This document shows positions 44,733 to 54,528 of a stretch of DNA of 64,000 nt, in pieces. The notes beneath the pieces are model-generated. The model did no database searches. It saw only the letters and a program-made list of their open reading frames with translations, and had not been told where the DNA came from. The position numbers and the translations under genes were made by a program. This DNA is from Sphingorhabdus sp. EL138 (GTDB taxonomy: Bacteria > Pseudomonadota > Alphaproteobacteria > Sphingomonadales > Sphingomonadaceae), in NCBI RefSeq assembly GCF_945882965.1, contig NZ_CAMCWY010000013.1:18425-82424 (forward strand), read 5' to 3'. Every line of letters begins with the position of its first letter. Position 1 is the stretch's first letter.

Positions 44733-45737
44733 ATGACACAGAAGCTCAACGTTCTCGTGACGGGCGGTGCGGGATATATTGGCAGCCACGCCGTATTGGC
44801 TCTCCTTGAAGCTGGCAATCGCCCGGTCGTCATCGATAATCTTGTCACCGGATTTCGATGGGCAATCGCGGATGAAGCGACCTTTTATGAAGGTGACGTC
44901 AGCGATTCGGAACTTGTTCTGAGAATCATAGGTGAACAGGCCATCGACGCCATCATGCATTTCGCAGGGTCAGTCGTGGTCCCCGAATCGGTCGAAAATC
45001 CGCTAAAATATTATGACAACAACACAGCCAAGAGCCGAAGCCTGATCGAATCCGCTGTCTCTGGCGGCGTTCGGCACATGATATTTTCCTCCACTGCGGC
45101 AACATACGGCATCCCCGAATCAAGCCCGGTGCGTGAAGACATGCCGACCGTGCCCATCAACCCATATGGGACGTCGAAATTGATGACGGAAATGATGCTG
45201 CGCGACGTCGCCGCTGCGCATGATTTCAATTATTGCGCGTTGCGCTATTTCAACGTTGCCGGGGCGGACCCTTTGTGCAGGACCGGCCAATCCACTATTG
45301 GCGCCACCCATTTGTTAAAAATCGCAGTGGAGGCGGCTTTAGGCAAGCGCGCGAGCGTCAGTGTGTTTGGAACGGACTATGCGACGGAAGATGGAACAGG
45401 CGTGCGCGACTATATTCACGTCAGCGACCTTGCATCGGCGCATGTCATTGCTTTGGAGGCGCTTGTGGCCAACCCGCAGCGCAGCCATACGCTGAATTGC
45501 GGATACGGTCATGGCTATTCGGTTCTCCAAGTACTCGACGCCGTTGACCGCGTGACCAACACTATAATGGATCGCAAATATGAAGGGCGTCGCGCTGGCG
45601 ATCCCGACGCACTGATTTCCGACAATATAGCGATTAAGGAACGTTTTGGCTGGGAACCGCGATATGATGATTTGGACAAAATCGTCCAACATGCACTCGC
45701 GTGGGAACGCCGGCTGACCGATATTCAGGGCACATAA
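44733..45737 (+). CDS. galE: UDP-glucose 4-epimerase
   Basis: Interconverts UDP-glucose and UDP-galactose. It has 334 residues of the extended SDR fold: NAD motif GGAGYIG at 11-17, catalytic Ser in SSTAATYG, Tyr145 and Lys149 (YGTSK), and the C-terminal [12 protein letters not shown]. The start at 44733 is behind GGAAAAAACAAG. It could process galactose from the alpha-galactosidase locus or feed polysaccharide synthesis. It lies 44 bp upstream of hslV. Confidence 0.94.
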   Translation: MTQKLNVLVTGGAGYIGSHAVLALLEAGNRPVVIDNLVTGFRWAIADEATFYEGDVSDSELVLRIIGEQAIDAIMHFAGSVVVPESVENPLKYYDNNTAKSRSLIESAVSGGVRHMIFSSTAATYGIPESSPVREDMPTVPINPYGTSKLMTEMMLRDVAAAHDFNYCALRYFNVAGADPLCRTGQSTIGATHLLKIAVEAALGKRASVSVFGTDYATEDGTGVRDYIHVSDLASAHVIALEALVANPQRSHTLNCGYGHGYSVLQVLDAVDRVTNTIMDRKYEGRRAGDPDALISDNIAIKERFGWEPRYDDLDKIVQHALAWERRLTDIQGT

Positions 45738-45781
45738 TCGCTCACTTGCGCTTTTGGCGGATGTTTCCCATATCTGGGTCC

Positions 45782-46348
45782 ATGGAAACACAATCTCACG
45801 CAAATTCGGTGACATGGTACGGCACTACCATTTTATCCGTCCGCAAAAATGGCAAAGTGGTCATCGCTGGCGATGGCCAGGTGTCGATGGGCCAGACGGT
45901 GATGAAGCCAAATGCCAAGAAGGTGCGGCAATTGCATGATGGCTCTGTCATCGGCGGGTTCGCAGGGGCGACTGCCGATGCGTTTACCCTTTTCGAACGG
46001 CTGGAGCGCAAGCTTGAACAGCATCGCGGGCAATTAATGCGCGCCGCGGTCGAATTGGCCAAGGATTGGCGGACCGACAAATATCTGCGCAATTTAGAAG
46101 CGATGATGATTGTCGCGGACAAGGATGTGACTTTAATCCTGACGGGCAATGGGGATGTGCTTGAGCCAAATGACGGCATCGCGGCCATCGGATCGGGCGG
46201 GAATTTCGCTTTATCGGCGGCCCGTGCACTCGCCGATTATGAGGCAGACGCGGAAAAAATGGCGCGCCATGCCATGAAGATTGCTGCCGAAATCTGCGTC
46301 TATACCAACGACCATCTGACGGTCGAAACATTGGGTAGCGCCCAGTAG
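45782..46348 (+). CDS. hslV: ATP-dependent protease subunit HslV
   Basis: The proteasome-like peptidase of the HslVU protease, 188 residues. The catalytic N-terminal threonine of the mature protein is Thr15 after a 14-residue propeptide ([20 protein letters not shown]). It is followed by hslU after 59 bp. The alphaproteobacterial form with a propeptide is expected. The ATG at 45782 was preferred over an in-frame start 27 codons upstream that runs into galE. Confidence 0.96.
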   Translation: METQSHANSVTWYGTTILSVRKNGKVVIAGDGQVSMGQTVMKPNAKKVRQLHDGSVIGGFAGATADAFTLFERLERKLEQHRGQLMRAAVELAKDWRTDKYLRNLEAMMIVADKDVTLILTGNGDVLEPNDGIAAIGSGGNFALSAARALADYEADAEKMARHAMKIAAEICVYTNDHLTVETLGSAQ

Positions 46349-46407
46349 GCATCCGTCACTTGCCCGCTTCACTTGAACGCCGTTCGCAACTTCCCATTTA
46401 GGTCGTA

Positions 46408-47712
46408 ATGAAAAACGCACTGACCCCAAAAGCCATTGTGGCTGCACTTGACGAACATATCATTGGCCAAGCGGACGCGAAGCGCGCCGTTGCGGTTGCG
46501 CTGCGCAATCGCTGGCGCCGCCAGCGTCTCGGCGCGGATTTACGCGACGAGGTTACGCCCAAAAACATCCTGATGATTGGCCCCACGGGGTGCGGCAAGA
46601 CCGAGATTTCACGCCGTCTGGCCAAGCTGGCCGATGCGCCATTCATTAAGGTAGAGGCCACCAAATTCACTGAAGTTGGCTATGTCGGCCGCGACGTGGA
46701 ACAAATTGCCCGGGATTTGGCCGAAGAGGCCGTGCGTTTGGAAAAAGAGCGGCGCCGCGAACATGTGCGCGAAGCTGCGGAAACAGCCGCGATGGAGCGT
46801 ATACTGAAAACGCTGGCTGGTGACACCGCAAGCGAAGCGACACGCGAAGCATTCCGCCAGCGAATCCGCGACCGGCATATGGACGACGTTGAAATTGAAA
46901 TCGAAGTGTCTGATAACCCCGCGATGCCCATGGAAATTCCGGGCATGGGCGGCAATGTCGGGATGATTAACCTTGGCGAGATGATGGGTAAGGCCTTTGG
47001 CAAGGACAATCTGAAACGGCGCAAGATGAAGGTCCCCGATGCGTGGAAGAAACTGGTCGAGGAAGAATCTGAAAAGCGCCTTGACCAAGACGATGTGAAC
47101 CGGGTCGCGCTTGCCGATGCCGAGGCCAATGGCATTGTGTTCCTCGACGAAATCGACAAGATTGCCGTGTCGGATGCCCGTGGCGGCGGTTCTGTCAGCC
47201 GCGAGGGCGTTCAGCGCGACCTGCTGCCGTTGATTGAAGGAACCACCGTCGCGACCAAATATGGCCCGATGAAAACCGACCATGTATTGTTCATTGCGTC
47301 GGGCGCTTTCCACATTTCCAAGCCAAGCGATATGTTGCCCGAATTACAGGGCCGCTTGCCCATTCGCGTGGAACTGCGCGCGCTGGAGCACGCCGATTTC
47401 GTCCGGATCCTGTCCGAAACCCGCGCCAACCTGCCGATGCAGTATACAGCATTGTTAGCAACAGAAGAGGTCACGCTGGAATTCAGCGATGACGCCATCG
47501 ACGCCATTGCGCGCATTGCGGTGGACGTGAATTCTTCTGTCGAAAATATCGGCGCACGGCGCTTGCAGACCGTCATGGAAAAACTGCTTGAAGACATCAG
47601 CTACGACGCCGAGGACCGCAAAGGCGAGACGTTGAAGATTGATGCGGCTTATGTCAGCAAACAGCTTTCGGGCATCGCCAAGGACACGGACCTGTCCAAA
47701 TATGTTTTGTAA
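46408..47712 (+). CDS. hslU: ATP-dependent protease ATPase subunit HslU
   Basis: The AAA+ unfoldase partner of HslV, 434 residues. The Walker A motif GPTGCGKT is at 58-65. The pore motif [11 protein letters not shown] follows, then an I domain (about 110-240) rich in charged residues, Walker [12 protein letters not shown], and the C-terminal tail ending DLSKYVL, which inserts into HslV. It is in an operon with hslV. Confidence 0.97.
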   Translation: MKNALTPKAIVAALDEHIIGQADAKRAVAVALRNRWRRQRLGADLRDEVTPKNILMIGPTGCGKTEISRRLAKLADAPFIKVEATKFTEVGYVGRDVEQIARDLAEEAVRLEKERRREHVREAAETAAMERILKTLAGDTASEATREAFRQRIRDRHMDDVEIEIEVSDNPAMPMEIPGMGGNVGMINLGEMMGKAFGKDNLKRRKMKVPDAWKKLVEEESEKRLDQDDVNRVALADAEANGIVFLDEIDKIAVSDARGGGSVSREGVQRDLLPLIEGTTVATKYGPMKTDHVLFIASGAFHISKPSDMLPELQGRLPIRVELRALEHADFVRILSETRANLPMQYTALLATEEVTLEFSDDAIDAIARIAVDVNSSVENIGARRLQTVMEKLLEDISYDAEDRKGETLKIDAAYVSKQLSGIAKDTDLSKYVL

Positions 47713-47723
47713 CTATTGCCGCG

Positions 47724-50600
47724 TTAAAGCGCGCTAGCAGTCACCGCGCTATCGCCCGATTGCGGGGCAACGACAAGCTTCCATGCCTTGTCTTTAACAA
47801 AATAGCGTTTGGCCAATGACTGCAAAATAGCCGGCGTGACATTGTTGTAATCGCTGTACAGCTTGCCCAATGCGACAAAGCGTTCAGCATTATATGTCGC
47901 CCCTTTCAGTTGATTGAGCCAAAAACTGTTACCCGACGCCGCACGCTCAATGGCTTGCTTGGTCGGTTCCACAGCGCGCTGCAATTCGTCGGCGCTGACG
48001 GGATTGGCAATCAAGTCTGCCGCAACAGTATCTGTAAAGGCAAAGAAACGGTCCACATCCGCAGGCTTAACCTGCGTATAAGCCATTAAATACCCGCCGC
48101 TGTTAAAATCGATCGGCCAGTTGGCGGCCATGTCGGGGCTGTAACTTGCGGCTTGTTCAGCGCGGAATTTCTCGAACAAACGATCCCGGAAGATTGCGGC
48201 CAATGTTTCCAGCTGACGCCCCTCAGTAATGCCGCTGATGCCGCCGCCCGTTGGCCAAGCCATGACGGCTGCCGTTTGATCACTGGCCCCGCGATGGGTC
48301 AGGCGAACAGGCGCGGCCGTTGGCGCAGGGAAACGAAGTTCGGCTGCCGCTGCTGAGACGGGCAATGGCGCACGCGGCGTCATCGCACCGAAGCTTTTTT
48401 CGAGCGCCGCTAATGCTATTGCTTTATCAAAATCACCGAAAAGCAGAACTTCGACAGGACCCTGCGCCATCAAAGGCTGCCAATAAGATTCAAACTTCGC
48501 GGCATCAATTTTTGCCACTTCCGCAGGAGTCGCCGCCTTCCAACGTGCGTCCTTATTGCGCAACAGATATTCCAGATCGCGTTGCAAGACCGACGTTGCA
48601 GACATTTCAAAGCTGGCATAGCCTGACGTCGCCAGCGCCTTGGCGCGTTCAACAGGCGCGGCATCCCAGCCGGGGTGCTCCAGCTTCGTTGCAATTAGAA
48701 TAAGCTGGTCAGCCAGATCATCTGGCCGTGTGTTTGCTTCAAATTGGAAAGCGTCGTCATCGACCGAGAAATTGAGCTCAATCCGCCGACCGTTGACCAT
48801 CTGGTCAATTTCGGTGCGTTTGATATTACCAATGCCATTTTCCGGCAGAACCAAGGGCCCTGCCCATAACAGATCGCCTTGGTCCGGATTTACCGCCTGA
48901 TACCCTCGGCCAAAACGGACCAGCACACGAATCTGGCCGCTTTCGGCTTTGTTCGGGTACAGCAAGGCGCGCACACCATTGGAGAGCACCAGCCGGGTCA
49001 TATCCAACCGTGAAACGGTATCTTCGGCCTCCAGCTTTCCAGGCGCACCCAATTTGGGCAGCGCGGCAAAGCCAAGATTGTTTTCGGACAGGCGCGCCGA
49101 TGTGTTCGCCGCCACCGATGCATTCAAAGCGGCCAAAGCGCGATTATCCGCGTCGGGTATCGTCACGGGGGAAGAGACCATCAACCGGGTCACATCGGCG
49201 CTAAAAAGCTTTTTTGTGGACTCCAAAAGCCGTTCGGGCGTGAATTTGTCCTTCATGCCCTCATACACCACCATGACGGTTTTCGGGGCAGCCACCGTTT
49301 CACGTATATCCACTGCGCTGACGATATCATCTGCCTGCTTGGCGGCGGCTTCGAAGGGATAGCTGTCCAGCATCGTGCGCAGCGCATTGCCGAACAATGC
49401 CCTTTCCCGGTCAATATCCACAACTGACGGCGGTGTCATAACCGCATCTGCAATGATCGCGCGGACGTCACGCGTCGCGGCTTCCCATTGGTCGCCAATG
49501 GGCGTCAGCGAAACCAATGTCGCATCGGCGGTACGCGAAATATCTTCCTGCGCGATCTGTGCAAATAGATAGTTGCCGCCATTACGCGCCTGCACCTCAA
49601 GCCTGCGGTTAATGATTTGTAGCGCCAAGGCATCAATCAGCAATTGTTCATTATAGAGTATCGTGTCGTTCACTTTGCGCCAAGGCCGCAGATAGGCAAG
49701 GCTTACCGTATTTGGTAATGTCGGTTCAATCAGCACACGCGCGGGAGTTCCTTGCGGGCTGGGGTCGCCAAAATCTGGCTCCGGTGCGCTTTGGCCTTTA
49801 CCTTTCCATTCGTTGAAATATTTTTGCACCAGATTGGCAAGCTTGGCTGGTTCCATATCGCCAGCTATGATGACAACGGCGTTTTCGGGGCGATACCAGC
49901 GGTCATGAAAGGCGGCCAAGCGGATGGCATCTGCCGCCTGCAACGTTTCCGGTGTCCCAATGGTAGACCGGCTCGCAAGGCGCTGCCCCTGAAACGCATG
50001 TTGGCGCAGGGCATCGCTATAGATCATCTGCGCGCCGCTATTCTCACGCAATTCGGCCAAAACAATCGCGCGCTCGGCATTTAGCGCATTTGGCGAAATC
50101 CGTGGTTTGCGGATCATGCCTGAAATAATTTTCAAAGACTCATCCAGCTTTTCTGGCGTCGCATTGGGCAGGTCAAGCTTGTAGACGGTCTGAGTCGGCG
50201 TTGTTTGCGCATTGCTATCGCTGCCAAATGTTACGCCGAACCGCTGCCAAATGCGCTTTGCCTCGCCATCCGGAACAAAGGTTGATCCGCGAAACGACAG
50301 ATGCTCAATTAAATGGGCAAAGCCTTGCTCGTCATCATCTTCATGCAAGGCGCCCGCGTCAATACGCACGCGAATGGAAACTTGCCCTGCTGGCACATCG
50401 TTTTTCTTGACCGCATAGCGAAGCCCGTTGGGCAGAACGCCAAATGTCCATGTGTCATCGACAGGGACGTCGCTGCCTTCATATAGCCATGGTTGCACCG
50501 CTGCCTTCGACGTCGCCGCCGCAACGGGCGCAGCTTGCGCATAAGCGGTGGTGGAAAGCAGCAGGGCCGCAAAAGCGAGAGCATTGGAAAATGTGCGCAT
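47724..50600 (-). CDS. M16 family zinc metalloprotease (insulinase-like)
   Basis: A 958-residue exported pitrilysin/insulinase-family peptidase. The signal peptide ends around AYAQA (22). The inverted zinc motif HLIEH is at 96-100, with the downstream glutamate ligand in ERAIVLAELRE. The second half-domains lack the motif, as usual. The ATG at 50600 follows GAGGAG. The two pairs of domains form a clam-shell that degrades peptides, here probably in the periplasm. It converges with hslU and lies downstream of the CinA-like gene. Confidence 0.93.
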   Translation of the reverse strand: MRTFSNALAFAALLLSTTAYAQAAPVAAATSKAAVQPWLYEGSDVPVDDTWTFGVLPNGLRYAVKKNDVPAGQVSIRVRIDAGALHEDDDEQGFAHLIEHLSFRGSTFVPDGEAKRIWQRFGVTFGSDSNAQTTPTQTVYKLDLPNATPEKLDESLKIISGMIRKPRISPNALNAERAIVLAELRENSGAQMIYSDALRQHAFQGQRLASRSTIGTPETLQAADAIRLAAFHDRWYRPENAVVIIAGDMEPAKLANLVQKYFNEWKGKGQSAPEPDFGDPSPQGTPARVLIEPTLPNTVSLAYLRPWRKVNDTILYNEQLLIDALALQIINRRLEVQARNGGNYLFAQIAQEDISRTADATLVSLTPIGDQWEAATRDVRAIIADAVMTPPSVVDIDRERALFGNALRTMLDSYPFEAAAKQADDIVSAVDIRETVAAPKTVMVVYEGMKDKFTPERLLESTKKLFSADVTRLMVSSPVTIPDADNRALAALNASVAANTSARLSENNLGFAALPKLGAPGKLEAEDTVSRLDMTRLVLSNGVRALLYPNKAESGQIRVLVRFGRGYQAVNPDQGDLLWAGPLVLPENGIGNIKRTEIDQMVNGRRIELNFSVDDDAFQFEANTRPDDLADQLILIATKLEHPGWDAAPVERAKALATSGYASFEMSATSVLQRDLEYLLRNKDARWKAATPAEVAKIDAAKFESYWQPLMAQGPVEVLLFGDFDKAIALAALEKSFGAMTPRAPLPVSAAAAELRFPAPTAAPVRLTHRGASDQTAAVMAWPTGGGISGITEGRQLETLAAIFRDRLFEKFRAEQAASYSPDMAANWPIDFNSGGYLMAYTQVKPADVDRFFAFTDTVAADLIANPVSADELQRAVEPTKQAIERAASGNSFWLNQLKGATYNAERFVALGKLYSDYNNVTPAILQSLAKRYFVKDKAWKLVVAPQSGDSAVTASAL

Positions 50601-50659
50601 GTCACTCCTCATAAGGGACGTACAGCTTGACCGCACCTGAACGAGACGACAAACCCCGC

Positions 50660-51418
50660 TTAAATTCCGCCGTCGACAGTATCATAACCCAATCCGCGCA
50701 ACCCAAGTTGCAAAGCCTCGACACATTCCGCCAATTTATGCGCGTCGGTGGTGCGGATAACGAAATTGGCGCCAACTTTGCCTTCGCGGAAAAACGGGTA
50801 GCTACCGATTTGGCAACCTTCATGATGTTTTTCGGTATCACCCAGCAGCTTCGCCACTTCGCTTTCGGCGACCCAGCAACCGATTTGCTGCGACAGCAAC
50901 GGCGCACCGCCCTCCAATGTGCCAGTCAAAGCATCCAGCATACCAGCCGTGATATGCGGCACGCCCGCCATGATGAAGATATTACCATGACGAATGCCGG
51001 GCGCTCCGGACATCTTGTTAGGGATGAGTTCTGCGCCCTCGGGCACGCGCGCCATACGTAAACGTCCGGGATTAATGCCGCCGCGTGTTTCATAATAAGC
51101 GTGCAGGACCGCGCTTGCCTCTGGATGGATAACCACCTCTACACCCAGCGCCGCTGCGATCGCATCAACGGTAATGTCGTCATGCGTCGGGCCAATGCCG
51201 CCGGTTGTGAACAAATAATCATTGCGCGCGCGCAGCGCGTTTACCGCCTCGACAATCGATTCCTCAACATCAGCGACAACGCGCACCTCTTTTAGGCGAA
51301 TGCCCTGAATATTGAGCCAAAGCGCAATTTGGCTGACATTTTTGTCTTGTGTGCGGCCAGAGAGGATTTCGTCGCCGATAATTACAAGCGCTGCGGTGTA
51401 GATGCGAGATTCTGTCAT
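50660..51418 (-). CDS. CinA-like molybdopterin-binding domain protein
   Basis: A 252-residue protein with the MoaB/Mog-type molybdopterin-binding fold of the competence/damage-inducible protein A family: IIGDEILSGRTQDKNV and the FTTGGIGPTHDDIT loop. It lacks the C-terminal nicotinamide-nucleotide deamidase domain of full CinA. The related proteins in other bacteria act on ADP-ribose or NMN recycling, so this short form is functionally unclear. It is divergent from map. Confidence 0.88.
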   Translation of the reverse strand: MTESRIYTAALVIIGDEILSGRTQDKNVSQIALWLNIQGIRLKEVRVVADVEESIVEAVNALRARNDYLFTTGGIGPTHDDITVDAIAAALGVEVVIHPEASAVLHAYYETRGGINPGRLRMARVPEGAELIPNKMSGAPGIRHGNIFIMAGVPHITAGMLDALTGTLEGGAPLLSQQIGCWVAESEVAKLLGDTEKHHEGCQIGSYPFFREGKVGANFVIRTTDAHKLAECVEALQLGLRGLGYDTVDGGI

Positions 51419-51480
51419 TGGGACGCGATAGCATAAATCACCCCCTCGCAAAGTGCGGATTATTGCCTTATATCGCTTAT

Positions 51481-52308
51481 ATGGAACTTTATGTAAGCGT
51501 GACGCCCCAAGAGGCGATGCAGGCCCGCGACGGGACCATCAAATTGCATGGGGCAGAAGGCTTTGACGGCATGCGCAAGGCTGGCCGCCTTGCCGCCGAA
51601 ATACTCGACGCCTTGGTGCCGCATGTCGTGCCCGGCGTAAGCACGGAAGAACTCGACGACATTGTCCGCGACATGACGATGCGCGGGGGCGCAGTTCCTG
51701 CGACCTTGGGCTATCGCGGCTATACGCATAGCTGCTGCATCTCGATCAACCATGTCATTTGCCACGGCATTCCGTCGGACAAGAAATTGAAGGACGGTGA
51801 CATCGTCAACATCGACGTGACGCCGCAACTGGATGGCTGGCACGGCGACACCAGCCGCATGTTCTTGGTCGGTGATGTGCCAGTGAAGGCCAAGCGCTTG
51901 GTCGATGTGACCTATGAATGCCTTATGCTCGGCATCGAAGCTGCAAAGCCCGGCAACCGGGTCGGTGACATAGGCTATGCGATCCAAACCCACGCCGAAA
52001 AGCATCGCTATGGCGTGGTCCGCGATTTCTGCGGCCATGGCCTTGGGCAGTTGTTCCACGACGCCCCAGAAATCGTCCATGTCGGCCGCCCCGGCACGGG
52101 TCCAGAGCTGCGCCCCGGCATGATCTTCACGATTGAACCGATGATCAACATCGGCAAGGCCGCAGGCAAAGTGCTCGACGATGGCTGGACGGCCGTAACC
52201 CGCGACCGTTCCTTAAGCGCGCAGTTCGAACACAGCATCGGCATCACCGAAGACGGTTGCGAGATATTTACGGCCAGCCCCAAGGGGTGGCATCAGCCGC
52301 CTTATTGA
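51481..52308 (+). CDS. map: Methionine aminopeptidase, type I
   Basis: Removes the initiator methionine from nascent proteins. It has 275 residues. Metal ligands occur in the segments NIDVTPQLDGWHGDTSR, CGHGLGQLFHDAP, FTIEPM and QFEHSIGIT. The start at 51481 gives MELYVSVTP; a 22-residue leader is unusual but present in sphingomonad homologues. The type I fold has no insertion. Confidence 0.96.
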   Translation: MELYVSVTPQEAMQARDGTIKLHGAEGFDGMRKAGRLAAEILDALVPHVVPGVSTEELDDIVRDMTMRGGAVPATLGYRGYTHSCCISINHVICHGIPSDKKLKDGDIVNIDVTPQLDGWHGDTSRMFLVGDVPVKAKRLVDVTYECLMLGIEAAKPGNRVGDIGYAIQTHAEKHRYGVVRDFCGHGLGQLFHDAPEIVHVGRPGTGPELRPGMIFTIEPMINIGKAAGKVLDDGWTAVTRDRSLSAQFEHSIGITEDGCEIFTASPKGWHQPPY

Positions 52309-52325
52309 GGGGTTTCACCAAGCAG

Positions 52326-52396
52326 CGTCATGCTGAAGCCACGCGGACCGGAGGGTCTAGAGGCGAAATGGACCCTGAACCAAGTTCAGGGTGACG
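52326..52396. repeat. Inverted-repeat element between map and argC
   Basis: CGTCAtgcTGAA at the left and TTCAgggTGACG at the right are inverted copies, and the right part folds itself (CCTGAAC-GTTCAGG). It may be a bidirectional terminator for the convergent map and argC genes. Confidence 0.6.
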
Positions 52397-52402
52397 AAGC
52401 TG

Positions 52403-53338
52403 TTAAAGCCGCAACCCAGCCGTCTCGTCCAATCCGGCCATGATGTTTAGGTTCTGCACCGCTGCGCCGCTCGCGCCTTTGCCGAGATTGTCGAGCATCG
52501 CCAGCAACCGCACTTGCGACCCGTCTTGCGACGCCAGCACATACAGGTCAAGCCGGTCGGATGGCGATTGGTCCGCGTGCATCAATAATTCGCTTGGCGC
52601 AGCTTCGCTGTGCACCGTCACCAGCTTTGACCCTGCATAATGCGCGGCGAGTGCGTCGCGTAGCGCATCCGCGCTGCCTGCACCCGTCATCGCAGATAGC
52701 GGCAAAGGCACTTCAACCACCATGCCGCGAAAGGCGCGGACGACGGCGGGTGCGAAGATGGGCGCGTATGTGAGGCCGGCATGGACCTGCATTTCGGACA
52801 CATGCTTATGCGCCAGATCAAGGCCGTAGCTGCGATAGCCGATATCTGCGCCCTCACCTTCGAACCTTTGTATCAACGCCTTACCACCGCCCGAATATCC
52901 CGACACGGCGTTGACGGTGTAAGGCCAATCGGCAGGGAGCAAGCCCGCCGCCACCAAAGGCGCGACGAGGCCCAAAAATCCAGTGGGGTAGCAACCGGGG
53001 TTGCTGACCAACCGCGCAGACGCAATGCGTTCGCGCTGACCCTTGCGATATTCGGCAAAGCCATAGGCCCAGTCGGGGTCAATACGATAGGCCGTGGACG
53101 CGTCAATGATGCGCGTCGTGGCAGATGTTGTCATCGCCACCGCCTCTTTCGCGGCGTCGTCCGGCAAGCACAGGATAACGAAGTCGGCGTCGTTCAACGC
53201 GTCGCGCTTCGCAGCCACGTCTTTGCGTTTGGCATCGTCCAAAGCGATCAGCGAAAACTCCGCACGGCCAGCCAGCCGGTCGGAGATTTCAAGGCCAGTG
53301 GTGCCCGCTGCGCCGTCGATGAAGATAGTTTTGGTCAT
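52403..53338 (-). CDS. argC: N-acetyl-gamma-glutamyl-phosphate reductase, short form
   Basis: NADPH-dependent reductase of arginine synthesis, 311 residues, the short type 2 form. The nucleotide loop is FIDGAAGTTG (6-15), the catalytic cysteine is Cys116 in NPGCYPTG, and GYSGGGKALI follows. It lies between two intergenic repeat elements. No other arg genes are in the window. Confidence 0.96.
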   Translation of the reverse strand: MTKTIFIDGAAGTTGLEISDRLAGRAEFSLIALDDAKRKDVAAKRDALNDADFVILCLPDDAAKEAVAMTTSATTRIIDASTAYRIDPDWAYGFAEYRKGQRERIASARLVSNPGCYPTGFLGLVAPLVAAGLLPADWPYTVNAVSGYSGGGKALIQRFEGEGADIGYRSYGLDLAHKHVSEMQVHAGLTYAPIFAPAVVRAFRGMVVEVPLPLSAMTGAGSADALRDALAAHYAGSKLVTVHSEAAPSELLMHADQSPSDRLDLYVLASQDGSQVRLLAMLDNLGKGASGAAVQNLNIMAGLDETAGLRL

Positions 53339-53347
53339 CTCAAATCA

Positions 53348-53473
53348 CCGTAGCCCTGAGCAGCAGTTGCAAAGCAACTGCGCCCGTCGAAGGGCGCTTT
53401 TCGTGTAACGCTGGTTCCGATAGGCGTCCTTCGACTTTCGCCAGCGCTGTGCGCTGACGGCTCAGGACTACGG
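53348..53473. repeat. Long inverted-repeat element upstream of argC
   Basis: The outer ends CCGTAGcCCTGAGC and GCTCAGGaCTACGG are inverted copies. Internal hairpins are GCAGTTGC-GCAACTGC, GCGCC-GGGCGC and CAGCGC-GCGCTG. It fills the gap between the NlpC/P60 gene and argC on the same strand. No coding potential. Confidence 0.65.
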
Positions 53474-53498
53474 TCAGGCATACAGGCCAAGCCTTGGG

Positions 53499-54401
53499 TC
53501 AACACTCCACCCTTTTCCGCTGTAATATCGCCACCTCATGCTCGGCAAAGCGTGCCGCCGCGTCCGCCAGCGGTTCCACGCTTACTGCCATTGCGGTTCC
53601 ATTGGCGTGGATGATGTTGTCGGCGTCGGCCATTATGCCGACATGGCCGGGGAAGAATACCAAATCGCCGCGTTCCAGCCTTGCGCCTTCGGGCAATTTC
53701 GCGCCAAAATCGGCCATCTGCATATCGGCGTCGCGCGGGGCCATGATGCCTTTTAGGCCAAAGACCAATTGCACAAGGCCCGAACAATCAATGGCGTCGC
53801 CGCTGCGTCCGCCCCAGCTATAGGGCGTGCCAATAAGCTGCTCCGCAAGATCAGCGGGTGATGCGTCTACGCGCCCGATTTCAGACACATGCGAATGCGG
53901 CACAAAACCATTTTCGCACGCCAGATATTTGCCGCACTCGCTAAGGTCGCCGCAAAGCAAACGCGCGCCCATAGGATAGCGCGCCAGCACGGGCGCTGTC
54001 GTCGATGGTGCCGCCAAAAGCAAGGTCGCCGACGCGCTGACGATATGCGTGGCGGCAAAATCATCGCCCAATTCGGCAAAGCGCAGATAACCCAAATAAT
54101 TGTCGTGCAGGCAATATCCCCATGCCCATTCGCCCGCGACATCCAACACGGCAAATTCCTCGCCATGCATCAACGCGCTGACCGGCTTGGATGTCGCATG
54201 CGCCTCCGCATGGATTTCGGTCACAGGCGCGATCCCCGTGCGCAGCATGGGCACAGCATAATGCGGCGCGAACAGCTTTCCAGCCAAGCTGATATCGGCA
54301 AGGTCGCCACGGATCGGCGTTGTCCGTTTGTCGCCGACAAGGCTATGCCCGCTTAATGTGTAGATAGGCCGTGCCCCCGCCTGTATCTGACCGTCTGCCA
54401 A
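53499..54401 (-). CDS. NlpC/P60 family cell-wall hydrolase (C40)
   Basis: A 300-residue peptidase with two SH3-like regions (about 40-170) and a C-terminal NlpC/P60 domain with Cys206 (DCSGLVQLVF), His253 (GHVGI) and a third polar residue near His265. The layout follows dipeptidyl-peptidase VI/YkfC-type enzymes that cleave gamma-D-glutamyl-diamino acid bonds in peptidoglycan fragments. No signal peptide is visible, which fits cytoplasmic recycling. It lies downstream of the leucyl aminopeptidase gene. Confidence 0.9.
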   Translation of the reverse strand: MADGQIQAGARPIYTLSGHSLVGDKRTTPIRGDLADISLAGKLFAPHYAVPMLRTGIAPVTEIHAEAHATSKPVSALMHGEEFAVLDVAGEWAWGYCLHDNYLGYLRFAELGDDFAATHIVSASATLLLAAPSTTAPVLARYPMGARLLCGDLSECGKYLACENGFVPHSHVSEIGRVDASPADLAEQLIGTPYSWGGRSGDAIDCSGLVQLVFGLKGIMAPRDADMQMADFGAKLPEGARLERGDLVFFPGHVGIMADADNIIHANGTAMAVSVEPLADAAARFAEHEVAILQRKRVEC

Positions 54402-54422
54402 CTGTTTATGTCCCCCAAAATA

Positions 54423-54509
54423 CGTCGCACCAGCGTAGGCTGGTGCCTATCTCGCCTGTCGTTCAAAACCGAGAGACGTAATGGGCCCCAGCCTGCGCTG
54501 GGGCGACGA
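54423..54509. repeat. Palindromic intergenic repeat, copy 2
   Basis: The arms CGTCGCaCCAGCgtAGGCTGG and CCAGCCTgcGCTGGgGCGACG are inverted, about 40 bp apart. Its reverse complement aligns end to end with the copy at 25354-25439. It lies between the aminopeptidase and NlpC/P60 genes. Confidence 0.75.
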
Positions 54510-54528
54510 AAAATTTCTTTTATAGCCC

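Noticed and set aside
45701..45781. Upstream start for hslV
   Set aside because: It would run into the galE 3' end; the start at 45782 gives the expected short propeptide.
52781..53353. Plus-strand frame opposite argC
   Set aside because: It is a shadow of argC with no motifs and no ribosome binding site.
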